From contig WGBH01000170.1 of NCBI GenBank assembly GCA_015494435.1, positions 1-19,904 on the forward strand: a stretch of 19,904 nucleotides of DNA. Direction: 5' to 3'. The position numbers and the translations under genes are program-made. The notes under the pieces are model-generated. The model saw only the letters and a program-made list of their open reading frames with translations, was not told the DNA's origin and did not search any database. Origin of the DNA: Thiotrichaceae bacterium. GTDB lineage: Bacteria > Pseudomonadota > Gammaproteobacteria > Thiotrichales > Thiotrichaceae. Numbering within the stretch: position 1 is the first letter of the stretch; each line of letters begins with the position of its first letter. Positions 1-6,534 of the stretch are shown here, one piece after another.

Positions 1-671
1 GTATCCTACAACCCGTTACACAACCCTTAGAAATAAAAAAAGAACATCAACCCACAGTTATTTTAATGGTGGGTATAAACGGCGCAGGGAAAACCACTAC
101 CATTGGTAAATTGGCAAAGAAATTCCAACAACAAGGGCAATCTGTCATGTTAGCTGCAGGGGACACCTTTCGCGCCGCAGCGGTGGAACAATTACAAGTA
201 TGGGGCAAGCGCAATGATATTCCCGTCGTCGCCCAAGGCACAGGAGCTGACAGTGCTTCGGTTATTTACGATGCAATAGAATCAGCCACAGCACGGGGTA
301 TTGACGTATTACTCGCCGACACCGCAGGACGTTTGCACACCCAAGACAACCTAATGGAAGAACTGAAAAAAGTTAAACGCGTGATGCAAAAAATAGCCCC
401 TGAAGCACCGCATGAAGTAATGCTGATTATTGATGCTAGCATAGGACAAAACGCCTTAGCACAAGCAAAAGAATTTAATAAAGCCATCGGTCTAACAGGC
501 ATCACCGTTACCAAACTCGACGGCACTGCCAAAGGCGGAATTTTATTCGCCATTGCAGAACAAGCTAAAATACCCGTGCGCTACATCGGTGTCGGAGAAG
601 GAATCAACGACCTACAAGAATTTAATGCAGAGGAATTTGTAGCCGCATTACTCGCTGAAGATACGGTCTAA
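1..671 (+). CDS. ftsY: Signal recognition particle receptor FtsY, 3' part (5' end outside window)
   Basis: SRP receptor GTPase, which docks ribosome-SRP complexes at the inner membrane for co-translational insertion. The frame is open from base 3, so the gene enters from the left; 222 codons are visible, covering most of the NG domain. Seen directly: the P-loop GINGAGKTTT (about residues 24-33 of the fragment), DTFRAAAVEQL, the DTAGR box and TKLDGTAKGG, all diagnostic of FtsY/Ffh GTPases. The spacing and the C-terminal GVGEGINDLQEFNAEEFVAALL are typical of FtsY; Ffh would carry an M domain after this point. The acidic A domain and the N-terminal part of the N domain lie outside the window. 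It ends with TAA and no ftsE or ftsX follows; the next gene is convergent. Confidence 0.96.
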   Translation, partial: ILQPVTQPLEIKKEHQPTVILMVGINGAGKTTTIGKLAKKFQQQGQSVMLAAGDTFRAAAVEQLQVWGKRNDIPVVAQGTGADSASVIYDAIESATARGIDVLLADTAGRLHTQDNLMEELKKVKRVMQKIAPEAPHEVMLIIDASIGQNALAQAKEFNKAIGLTGITVTKLDGTAKGGILFAIAEQAKIPVRYIGVGEGINDLQEFNAEEFVAALLAEDTV

Positions 672-765
672 TTAATTTTTATAAATAATCCAAACAGAGG
701 CAAAAAATCTGCACAATATGGGTAGATTTAAGGTAATTTGCTTAATCTAAAACAGCCCCAAAAAA

Positions 766-1602
766 CTATATCTTTGAGAGTCGTTTTAGAATATCAATTA
801 AAAACAAACCATCTTTACCGCTTAAAAAATGATTCTCTTTGGTTAAATAGGTTAATGACTGCCCTTGTAATGCCCAAACATTATTCATATTTTGACTTTC
901 TGGAGGGACAATAAAATCGTATTTACTTGGTCTTGTTTTGCTTTCATTGCTACGAATAATGGAGACATAGGGAATACGTGGATGAGGTTGTTGATTTAAC
1001 CAGTAGAGAAAAGTATTAGGTTGTGCTGTTTTTAGATCGGTATAGAGACCGCGTGAGTCTCGGATATCATCCTCTCCCGCCATATTAAGCATAACGCCCA
1101 AAGGAGAATTACCTACTAAATAAGCAATATTGGCAATGGGTGTACCTAGATGCGGTGTACTAATGGTAATTAATGCTGCCGCTGGCACATGACTAGGAGT
1201 GACAAGGTATAAACGTGCCACAATACCGCCTGAGGAATGCCCGACAAAAATAATAGGTTCTTTACGGATTGCATAGAGATGATTTAGATATTGCCCGAGT
1301 AGATTAGCCTGCACAGCAATCGGAGCTTTCGAAGGTAAATCTACACTAAAAAAGGCATTAGGTTTTGCACTAAGGTTGTTGGGAAGTAATATCCCATATT
1401 GATTAAAGCTGTAGTTTCCACCATCTTTCCATCCTGCCAATAGGAGTCCATTTGTTACCTTTGTGGTGCGCCACGACATACCATCAGCCATATACCCATG
1501 AATTAACACCAGTGTTTTAGCTTGCAATGATGCAGGTAGCAAAAATAGGGTCAATAGAAAAATACTAAATAAAAAACTAAACTTACAATGATAGCTTGTC
1601 AT
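766..1602 (-). CDS. Secreted alpha/beta hydrolase, lipase/esterase-like
   Basis: Predicted exported alpha/beta-hydrolase of 278 aa. A hydrophobic signal peptide covers residues 8-27, with a probable signal peptidase I site after SLQA (A28/K29), so it should act in the periplasm or outside. The mature protein starts with the oxyanion strand LVLIHG (H35-G36). The nucleophile elbow is GHSSGG at 121-126, with Ser123 as nucleophile. Likely partners are Asp229 (KYDF) and His258 (ENHF), giving a complete Ser-Asp-His triad by position. HLGTPIA at 151-157 is also typical of lipase-type hydrolases. The substrate is unknown; triacylglycerol lipase, esterase or a PGAP1-like hydrolase are all possible. 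Start chosen at ATG 1602, preceded by GAGGG at good spacing. It is divergent from the HAD gene with only 11 bp between the two start codons. Confidence 0.85.
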   Translation of the reverse strand: MTSYHCKFSFLFSIFLLTLFLLPASLQAKTLVLIHGYMADGMSWRTTKVTNGLLLAGWKDGGNYSFNQYGILLPNNLSAKPNAFFSVDLPSKAPIAVQANLLGQYLNHLYAIRKEPIIFVGHSSGGIVARLYLVTPSHVPAAALITISTPHLGTPIANIAYLVGNSPLGVMLNMAGEDDIRDSRGLYTDLKTAQPNTFLYWLNQQPHPRIPYVSIIRSNESKTRPSKYDFIVPPESQNMNNVWALQGQSLTYLTKENHFLSGKDGLFLIDILKRLSKI

Positions 1603-1613
1603 ATTATTCCCTC

Positions 1614-2300
1614 ATGATGATTAAATGTATTACCTTCGACTTAGATGACACCTTATGGGCTTGTGCACCTGTCTTGAAAGTAGCAGAAGAGAAGTGCTAT
1701 GCGTGGTTTAAACGTTATTATCCCAAAATAACGGCAAAATATAGCGAACAGCAACTTTTCGAAAACCGTCAGCAGTATATGCATACTCACCCTGAACAGG
1801 TTTTTAATTTGACTCAAATTCGCCTTGATTGGTTAGCACAAATTGCAGATGAGTTTTCCTATCCCCCCCAAATGGCACAGGATGCCTTTCATATTTTCTG
1901 GTTAGCACGAAATCAAGTCACTTTGTTTGAAGGCGTATTAGAAAGTTTAGAACAGTTATCTGCAAATTTCAGCTTGGGTGTGATTAGTAATGGTAATGCC
2001 GATGTGGATCATATTGGTATTGGCAAATACTTCGATTTTAGTGTCAATGTTATCGATGCAGGTTTTGCCAAACCTTCACCTGAAATATTTCATCACGCAT
2101 TAACATTAGCTAATTATTGTGCACAAGAAACGGTTCATATTGGTGATAATCCAGAATGTGATGTACTCGGTGCGCTAAATGCAGGCTTGCATGCAATATG
2201 GTATAACCCAAAACAAGATATTTGGTTGGAAGATAAAAAGCCAAGCGCCATTATTCAAAAATTGAATGAAATTGAAACAAAGATTAATTTTATCGGGTAA
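1614..2300 (+). CDS. HAD-family phosphatase (subfamily IA, YigB-like)
   Basis: Haloacid-dehalogenase-type hydrolase of about 228 aa. All four motifs are present, numbered from ATG 1614: motif I FDLDDTLW with the nucleophile Asp9 and acid/base Asp11, motif II SNGN (Ser125), motif III Lys153 in FAKPSPEIF, and motif IV GDNPECD (Asp178 and Asp183). An alpha-helical cap lies between motifs I and II, as in subfamily I. Overall order and length resemble E. coli YigB, a phosphatase of the riboflavin pathway intermediate, but substrate assignment in this family is unreliable. ATG 1617 is an equally good start and neither has a clear Shine-Dalgarno; an in-frame TTG at 1596 would overlap the divergent gene and is less likely. 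It lies 55 bp upstream of relA on the same strand and may be cotranscribed. Confidence 0.85.
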   Translation: MMIKCITFDLDDTLWACAPVLKVAEEKCYAWFKRYYPKITAKYSEQQLFENRQQYMHTHPEQVFNLTQIRLDWLAQIADEFSYPPQMAQDAFHIFWLARNQVTLFEGVLESLEQLSANFSLGVISNGNADVDHIGIGKYFDFSVNVIDAGFAKPSPEIFHHALTLANYCAQETVHIGDNPECDVLGALNAGLHAIWYNPKQDIWLEDKKPSAIIQKLNEIETKINFIG

Positions 2301-2355
2301 AAACCTTACTCCTGCATTTTCACAAAGATGTGATCGATATTATAAGGTAATAAAT

Positions 2356-4509
2356 ATGCAGCATAGCCATCTCATTAAAGATACAAAATACAACCGTGAT
2401 CAGTGGGTTAAACGTTTATGGATATCTAATCATCAAAATGATAAACAAATGATTAGCGATGCCGTTGACTATATATTACAAATAGAATCAACACATCGAG
2501 CATTGAATATCCCCATAAGTCTTGATGTTGCAAATACCTTATTAAGTTTACAAGTCGATCAAGTAACCCTCATTGCTACTTTACTCAGTGATATTAGCTT
2601 GAATGCTATTTTTTCTATCGAAGATATTGAACGTGATTTTAATCAGACCATTGCTGTTTTAGTTAAAAATATGCGTTTGTTACATAATTTTAAGTCCCCC
2701 GTAGAAAAAGGCGTTGCCATTCCCGCTCAAGCAGAAAAATTACGCCGTATGCTGTTATCAATGGTCGATGATGTACGTGTGGTGCTGATTCGTCTTGCTT
2801 GGGATTTGCAACAATTACGTTTAGTCGCACATTCAGATGATAAAGTAAAACAAGCCTTTGCAAGCGAAACAATGGCAATTTATGCTCCCCTTGCTAATCG
2901 TTTAGGAATTAGTCAGTTAAAATGGGAAATGGAAGATCTTGCCTTTCGCTATTTAGAACCCGATTGTTATCGTCGTATTGCAACCTTATTGGCGGATAAA
3001 CGTCTAGAGCGTGAAGCGTATATTGTAAAGTTTACCGACACATTAGAAACGTTGTTGGCACAACATCATATTAAAGCCAAAGTTTATGGTAGACCGAAGC
3101 ATATTTATAGTATTTGGAAGAAGATGCAACGCAAACAGATTGAATTTGATCAGTTATATGATTTGCGTGCCGTGCGAGTCATTGTAGAAAATAATCAAGA
3201 CTGTTATGCGGTTATTTCCGCTGTTCATGCTGCGTGGCAATATATTCCAGAAGAATTTGATGACTATATTAATAACCGCAAAACGAATGGTTATCAATCA
3301 TTACATACAGTGGTCGTAGGACCAGAAAATAAAGCGGTTGAAATACAAATTCGTACTGAAGATATGCATCTATTTGCAGAATTAGGTGTGGCCGCTCATT
3401 GGCGTTATAAAGAAGGCGGTTCTCAAGATATGGATATGGAACGAGTGATATCATCACTGCGACGTTTGCTCGATAATGAAGAATCTGATTCTGAATTATT
3501 AGAAGATTTTCGCGCAGGTATTTTTCCTGATCGTGTCTTTGTTTTAACGCCTAAAGGCGATATTTTGGATCTCACAAAAGGATCTACTCCTATCGATTTT
3601 GCCTATGCCATTCATACTCATGTTGGACATCTTTGTATCGGTGCTAAAGTGAACGGTGTCATTGTTCCATTAGACTATAAATTACGCAATGCCGATAAAG
3701 TGGAGATTATTACAGGAAAAAAAGAACAACCTAAGCGCAAATGGCTCAATCCTATCCTAGAATATGTAGGTTCAGCAGGAACGAGGACTAAAATTCGACA
3801 TTGGTTTCGTCAGCAAGATCACGAGAAAAACTTGAAAGATGGAATGGCAATATTAGAACAAGAGAAACGCCGTTTAGGTATAAAGAAATATGATATCGCT
3901 CAATTGGTTAAACGTTTTAAACTACAAAGTAAAAAAGAATTTCTGATTGCCTTAGGACGAGGCGATATAAGCGTTGCTCAGCTAACCGATTATATTGAAC
4001 TGCCTAATAAAAATGAAGTTAAACTCAGAAAAATACGTGTTAATCAAAAATCTAATCATCAAGGGATTCAAATACAAGGTGTTAGCAATTTATTAGTAGA
4101 AATATCAAATTGTTGCCAACCTGTTCCGGGGGATCAGATTATTGGTTATATTAGTATTGGTCGTGGTATAAAGATTCATCGTAGTGACTGTACTAATGTG
4201 CAAATAAAAAATCTTACCTCAGAACAACAACTCCGATTGACCGATGCCAGTTGGGGAAACGAAACCACAGCTTATACAGTTGATATACAGGTCACAGGTT
4301 TTAATCAACCAGGCTTTCTGCGTGATGTAGCGGATGTATTAGCAAAGCAACAAATTAATGTGTCTAATATTTCAATAGAACAGGGTAAAACAGATTTAAT
4401 CTCACTGCTTACTATCGAAGTATTAATAGAAAATCTCAAGAAACTCTCGGATGCATTAGAAACAATTGAAGAGTTGCCAAATGTAATGGATGTAAGGCGG
4501 AAAAGCTAA
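2356..4509 (+). CDS. relA: (p)ppGpp synthetase RelA
   Basis: Ribosome-associated GTP/ATP pyrophosphokinase that makes (p)ppGpp during amino-acid starvation; 717 aa from this start, close to the family's usual 740. In order: a degenerate HD hydrolase domain (about 25-180) where the metal-binding HD pair reads LLSD (Ser78-Asp79); a synthetase domain with YGRPKHIYSIW at 244-254 and EFDD at 300-303, the acidic motif typical of RelA where SpoT has RFKD; a TGS domain from about 391; a zinc-finger region with C586, C587, H608 and C612; and an ACT/RRM domain from about 639. So it is a RelA-type synthetase rather than a bifunctional SpoT. ATG 2356 is chosen because AAGG precedes it at good spacing and the N-terminus then aligns with E. 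coli RelA; an in-frame ATG at 2266 would lie inside the upstream gene. Confidence 0.95.
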   Translation: MQHSHLIKDTKYNRDQWVKRLWISNHQNDKQMISDAVDYILQIESTHRALNIPISLDVANTLLSLQVDQVTLIATLLSDISLNAIFSIEDIERDFNQTIAVLVKNMRLLHNFKSPVEKGVAIPAQAEKLRRMLLSMVDDVRVVLIRLAWDLQQLRLVAHSDDKVKQAFASETMAIYAPLANRLGISQLKWEMEDLAFRYLEPDCYRRIATLLADKRLEREAYIVKFTDTLETLLAQHHIKAKVYGRPKHIYSIWKKMQRKQIEFDQLYDLRAVRVIVENNQDCYAVISAVHAAWQYIPEEFDDYINNRKTNGYQSLHTVVVGPENKAVEIQIRTEDMHLFAELGVAAHWRYKEGGSQDMDMERVISSLRRLLDNEESDSELLEDFRAGIFPDRVFVLTPKGDILDLTKGSTPIDFAYAIHTHVGHLCIGAKVNGVIVPLDYKLRNADKVEIITGKKEQPKRKWLNPILEYVGSAGTRTKIRHWFRQQDHEKNLKDGMAILEQEKRRLGIKKYDIAQLVKRFKLQSKKEFLIALGRGDISVAQLTDYIELPNKNEVKLRKIRVNQKSNHQGIQIQGVSNLLVEISNCCQPVPGDQIIGYISIGRGIKIHRSDCTNVQIKNLTSEQQLRLTDASWGNETTAYTVDIQVTGFNQPGFLRDVADVLAKQQINVSNISIEQGKTDLISLLTIEVLIENLKKLSDALETIEELPNVMDVRRKS

Positions 4510-4979
4510 TGAGTATAATTACAAAGATTGTCCCTGATAACTATGATGATTTAGCCATCATGGTGGGTGAGTTATTGGATGAAATTATGCAGTTGACCAA
4601 TGACCCTGTTTTTAAATTTGATCAAACCGAAACAGCGAAAAGAGCAAAAGCATTAATTGAAGAGAATAAATATTGGGTTTTTATTGCAATGGATAACAAT
4701 AACAATCCCGTTGGTTTTGTCTCACTTTATGAAAGTTATGCTTTATATACAGAAGGGACTTATGGAACAATTCCTGAGCTTTATGTGCGAGCACCTTATC
4801 GGTCGCAAAATATTGGTAAAGATTTGCTAGAAAAAGCCATTGATTTTTCCCAGCAACGCGGTTGGAAACAACTAGAAGTCACCACCCCTCCCCTGCCTGA
4901 GTTCGCCAGAACCTTGCAATTTTATCGAGAAAATAGCTTCCAAATTATAGGCGGACGCAAGTTAAGATTAAAAATTTAA
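4509..4979 (+). CDS. GNAT-family N-acetyltransferase
   Basis: GCN5-related acetyltransferase of 156 aa, expected to move an acetyl group from acetyl-CoA to an unknown amine. The core beta-strand 4/helix 3 region is clear: ELYVRAPYRSQNIGKDLL at 90-107, with R98 to K104 standing for the acetyl-CoA pyrophosphate loop (Q/R-x-x-G-x-G/A; the first Gly is Asn101 here, the second is Gly103). The downstream strand LEVTTP and helix ARTLQFYRENSF (133-144) are also typical of the fold. Its ATG overlaps the relA stop by one base (TAATG), so translation is likely coupled to relA. The functional link to stringent control is unknown. A hairpin just after the stop may end the transcript. Confidence 0.86.
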   Translation: MSIITKIVPDNYDDLAIMVGELLDEIMQLTNDPVFKFDQTETAKRAKALIEENKYWVFIAMDNNNNPVGFVSLYESYALYTEGTYGTIPELYVRAPYRSQNIGKDLLEKAIDFSQQRGWKQLEVTTPPLPEFARTLQFYRENSFQIIGGRKLRLKI

Positions 4980-4985
4980 TGGTTC

Positions 4986-5012
4986 AAGCTGATAAATACA
5001 CTTTATCAGCTT
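4986..5012 (+). terminator. Possible terminator hairpin after the relA-GNAT operon
   Basis: Perfect 11-bp inverted repeat AAGCTGATAAA / TTTATCAGCTT with a 5-nt loop TACAC, starting 7 bases after the acetyltransferase stop codon. The following bases are AT-rich (AATTATTA) but there is no clean run of T, so termination strength is uncertain. Position and perfect pairing favour a terminator over a chance repeat. Confidence 0.5.
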
Positions 5013-5060
5013 AATTATTAGCCAAACAAACAAATGTGCTCGGAATAACAGCAAATATCG

Positions 5061-5090
5061 TTGACTATGGCGCAAAATGCTATATATAAT
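5061..5090 (+). promoter_or_regulatory. Sigma-70-type promoter of the cold-shock gene
   Basis: TTGACT at 5061-5066, an 18-bp spacer and a perfect TATAAT at 5085-5090, with TG at 5078-5079 upstream of the -10 region. Transcription would start near 5097, giving a leader of about 150 nt before the ATG at 5250. Long leaders of this size are usual for cspA-type genes, which supports the call. Confidence 0.65.
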
Positions 5091-5096
5091 TCAAAC

Positions 5097-5249
5097 AGCT
5101 TGGAAGTACGCGTTATATTTATGCAACACCATTGCGATGTTTCACCTTAGTGTTTCATCCTGTTTTTCATAATTCATAGCAATATTTTTCAGCATGTCAG
5201 CCTTGTTTTTTAAGGCTTCCAATTACATTTGAATAAATAGGATATTAAT
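5097..5249 (+). promoter_or_regulatory. Long 5' leader of the cold-shock gene with competing RNA pairings
   Basis: About 150 nt between the predicted transcription start and the ATG. TTGGAAG at 5100-5106, near the 5' end, can pair with CTTCCAA at 5216-5222. A local hairpin, AGCCTT 5199-5204 with AAGGCT 5212-5217, shares bases 5216-5217 with that pairing, so the two compete at their junction. The Shine-Dalgarno AGGA (5239-5242) lies 7 nt before the ATG. In enterobacterial cspA a long leader refolds with temperature; a similar role here is inference. Confidence 0.4.
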
Positions 5250-5456
5250 ATGTCTACAACGACAGGAACAGTAAAGTGGTTTAACGAATCTAAAGGTTTT
5301 GGTTTTATCGAGCAAGAGTCTGGACCAGACGTTTTTGCCCATTTCAGCGCAATCGTTGGTGAAGGTTTTAAAACCTTACAAGAAGGTCAACGGGTTGAGT
5401 TCACTGTAACACAAGGTCAAAAAGGACCTCAGGCAGAGAACATCGTAGCACTTTAA
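5250..5456 (+). CDS. Cold-shock protein (CspA family, single CSD)
   Basis: A 68-aa single-domain nucleic-acid-binding protein that acts as an RNA chaperone. Both RNA-binding motifs are intact: RNP1 KGFGFI at 15-20 and RNP2 VFAHF at 28-32, within the characteristic GTVKWFNESKGFGFI opening. The length matches the CspA family, and the sequence ends at the usual NIVAL. AGGA sits 7 nt upstream of the ATG. The gene is monocistronic: strong promoter, long leader and a terminator 75 bp after the stop. Which paralogue it is (cold-induced or constitutive) cannot be told from sequence alone, although the long leader favours a temperature-regulated one. Confidence 0.95.
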   Translation: MSTTTGTVKWFNESKGFGFIEQESGPDVFAHFSAIVGEGFKTLQEGQRVEFTVTQGQKGPQAENIVAL

Positions 5457-5530
5457 GTTCGCTACGATACAAAACTGAATCTATAGTGCAAATACGCTAT
5501 AAATGAAATGAGTCTAAATCATTAAGATTC

Positions 5531-5565
5531 AAAAAGGTGAAACCTGATAAGTTTCACCTTTTTTT
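5531..5565. terminator. Bidirectional rho-independent terminator between csp and yidD
   Basis: A perfect 13-bp stem, AAAAAGGTGAAAC (5531-5543) and GTTTCACCTTTTT (5551-5563), with a 7-nt loop. An A run on the left and T run on the right make it work in both directions. It ends the plus-strand csp transcript and the minus-strand hslVU-yidD transcript; the yidD stop codon (5554-5556) lies inside the right arm. Confidence 0.85.
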
Positions 5566-5781
5566 ATGCTTTGCTATCACAGGATCATATCCACCTTCAG
5601 CCCAAGGGTGACAACGCAAAATACGCTTTATTCCCATCCACGATCCTTTAATAGCCCCATAATGAGCAATTGCTTGATGCGCATAATGGGAGCAAGTCGG
5701 TGCATAACGGCAATTATTGCCAAGTACAGGGCTTAGAAATAATTGATAGCCACGAATAATGATCATCAGCAGTTTTTTCAT
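5554..5781 (-). CDS. yidD: Membrane protein insertion efficiency factor YidD
   Basis: Small (75 aa) membrane-associated protein of the YidD/DUF37 family, thought to help YidC insert inner-membrane proteins. Seen directly: the family signature with C24-RYAPTC30-SHYA, then GIKRILRC57HPW and GYDPV, giving the three conserved cysteines. An amphipathic N-terminus (residues 1-19) precedes it. Unusually, it is not next to rnpA-yidC-trmE but is the last gene of the hslVU operon, overlapping hisI by four bases (ATGA). Its final codons form part of the terminator stem. Confidence 0.93.
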   Translation of the reverse strand: MKKLLMIIIRGYQLFLSPVLGNNCRYAPTCSHYAHQAIAHYGAIKGSWMGIKRILRCHPWAEGGYDPVIAKHKKR

Positions 5782-6185
5782 TGACCATACAGCTCTTTAG
5801 GATCAATCAGTGGTTCAGAATCAATAATGACCTCATTGCCCTTTACTAATTTATAAAAACATTGCCGTCTTCCTGTGTGGCAAGCGGGACCTGTTTGATC
5901 GACTTTAATTAATAGAGTATCCGCATCACAGTCAATGCGTAGTTCTTTTAGCATTTGCACTTGTCCTGAACTTTCTCCTTTACGCCAATAAGCTTGGCGT
6001 GAACGAGACCAATAACAAACACGTTTTGTTTTTAAGGTCTCTTCAATAGCAGATTGATTCATCCATGCCATCATCAGCACTTCACCGCTATCATACTGTT
6101 GCGCAATAGCGGGAATTAAACCGTCTTGATTATATTTTAAGGTAGTTAATGACTCAGATAATTTGACCGGGTTGTTTGCGCTCAT
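5778..6185 (-). CDS. hisI: Phosphoribosyl-AMP cyclohydrolase (HisI, monofunctional)
   Basis: Opens the adenine ring of phosphoribosyl-AMP in histidine biosynthesis; cytosolic zinc/magnesium enzyme. The 135-aa protein carries the whole family core: VLMMAWMNQSA (36-46), YWSRSR and WRKGESSG (58-74), the metal-binding D85-C86-D87-A-D89, and the zinc cysteines C102 and C109 in GPACHTGRRQC. There is no HisE pyrophosphohydrolase domain, so that activity must be encoded elsewhere. AAGGAG lies 7 nt upstream of the ATG, which fixes the start inside the preceding DUF971 gene with a 32-nt overlap. No other his gene is present; the downstream yidD overlaps by ATGA. Placing hisI here makes it part of a heat-shock operon. 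Confidence 0.95.
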   Translation of the reverse strand: MSANNPVKLSESLTTLKYNQDGLIPAIAQQYDSGEVLMMAWMNQSAIEETLKTKRVCYWSRSRQAYWRKGESSGQVQMLKELRIDCDADTLLIKVDQTGPACHTGRRQCFYKLVKGNEVIIDSEPLIDPKELYGQ

Positions 6186-6519
6186 ACCCCTGCTCCTTAC
6201 ATTTTTTCAAATAATCTGTCCAATTTTGTTCATAGTTATCCCCTAACTCACGTAATAAATCCCAGCTATAGAGTCCACTATCATGGTTATCATCAAAAAT
6301 GAGTTTTATCGCATAATGACCCACAGGCTCAATGGCTTTGATATTTACATTTTCTTTTCCTAATTGAAGTGTCTCTTGTCCTATGCCATGTCCACGTACT
6401 TCTGCCGAGGGAGATGAGACGCGCAGATACTCACAGCTTAAATTATGGGAAACCCCATCTGGCCAGGTCAACTCTAAAATCTTAGAAGTCTGATGTAATG
6501 CTATATTTGTTGGTGTCAT
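6154..6519 (-). CDS. DUF971 family protein (GBBH-like N-terminal domain)
   Basis: A 121-aa protein of the DUF971 family, related to the N-terminal domain of gamma-butyrobetaine hydroxylase. Recognisable parts are LTWPDGVSHNLSCEYLRV (17-34), SPSAEVRGHG (36-45) and SGLYSWDLLRELG near 81-93. The role is not established; stand-alone members occur downstream of hslVU in many proteobacteria, and this arrangement is seen here. The start ATG is preceded by AAGGA at good spacing, 15 bases after the hslU stop. Its 3' end overlaps hisI by 32 bases. Confidence 0.85.
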   Translation of the reverse strand: MTPTNIALHQTSKILELTWPDGVSHNLSCEYLRVSSPSAEVRGHGIGQETLQLGKENVNIKAIEPVGHYAIKLIFDDNHDSGLYSWDLLRELGDNYEQNWTDYLKKCKEQGYERKQPGQII

Positions 6520-6534
6520 GATTGATTTTCCTTA

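Noticed and set aside
723..749. Inverted repeat TAGATTTAAG / CTTAATCTA between ftsY and the hydrolase
   Set aside because: One-base bulge and no T run on either strand; too weak to call a terminator.
2266..2355. N-terminal 30-residue extension of RelA from ATG 2266
   Set aside because: The extension lies in the end of the HAD gene, has no ribosome site, and does not match RelA N-termini.
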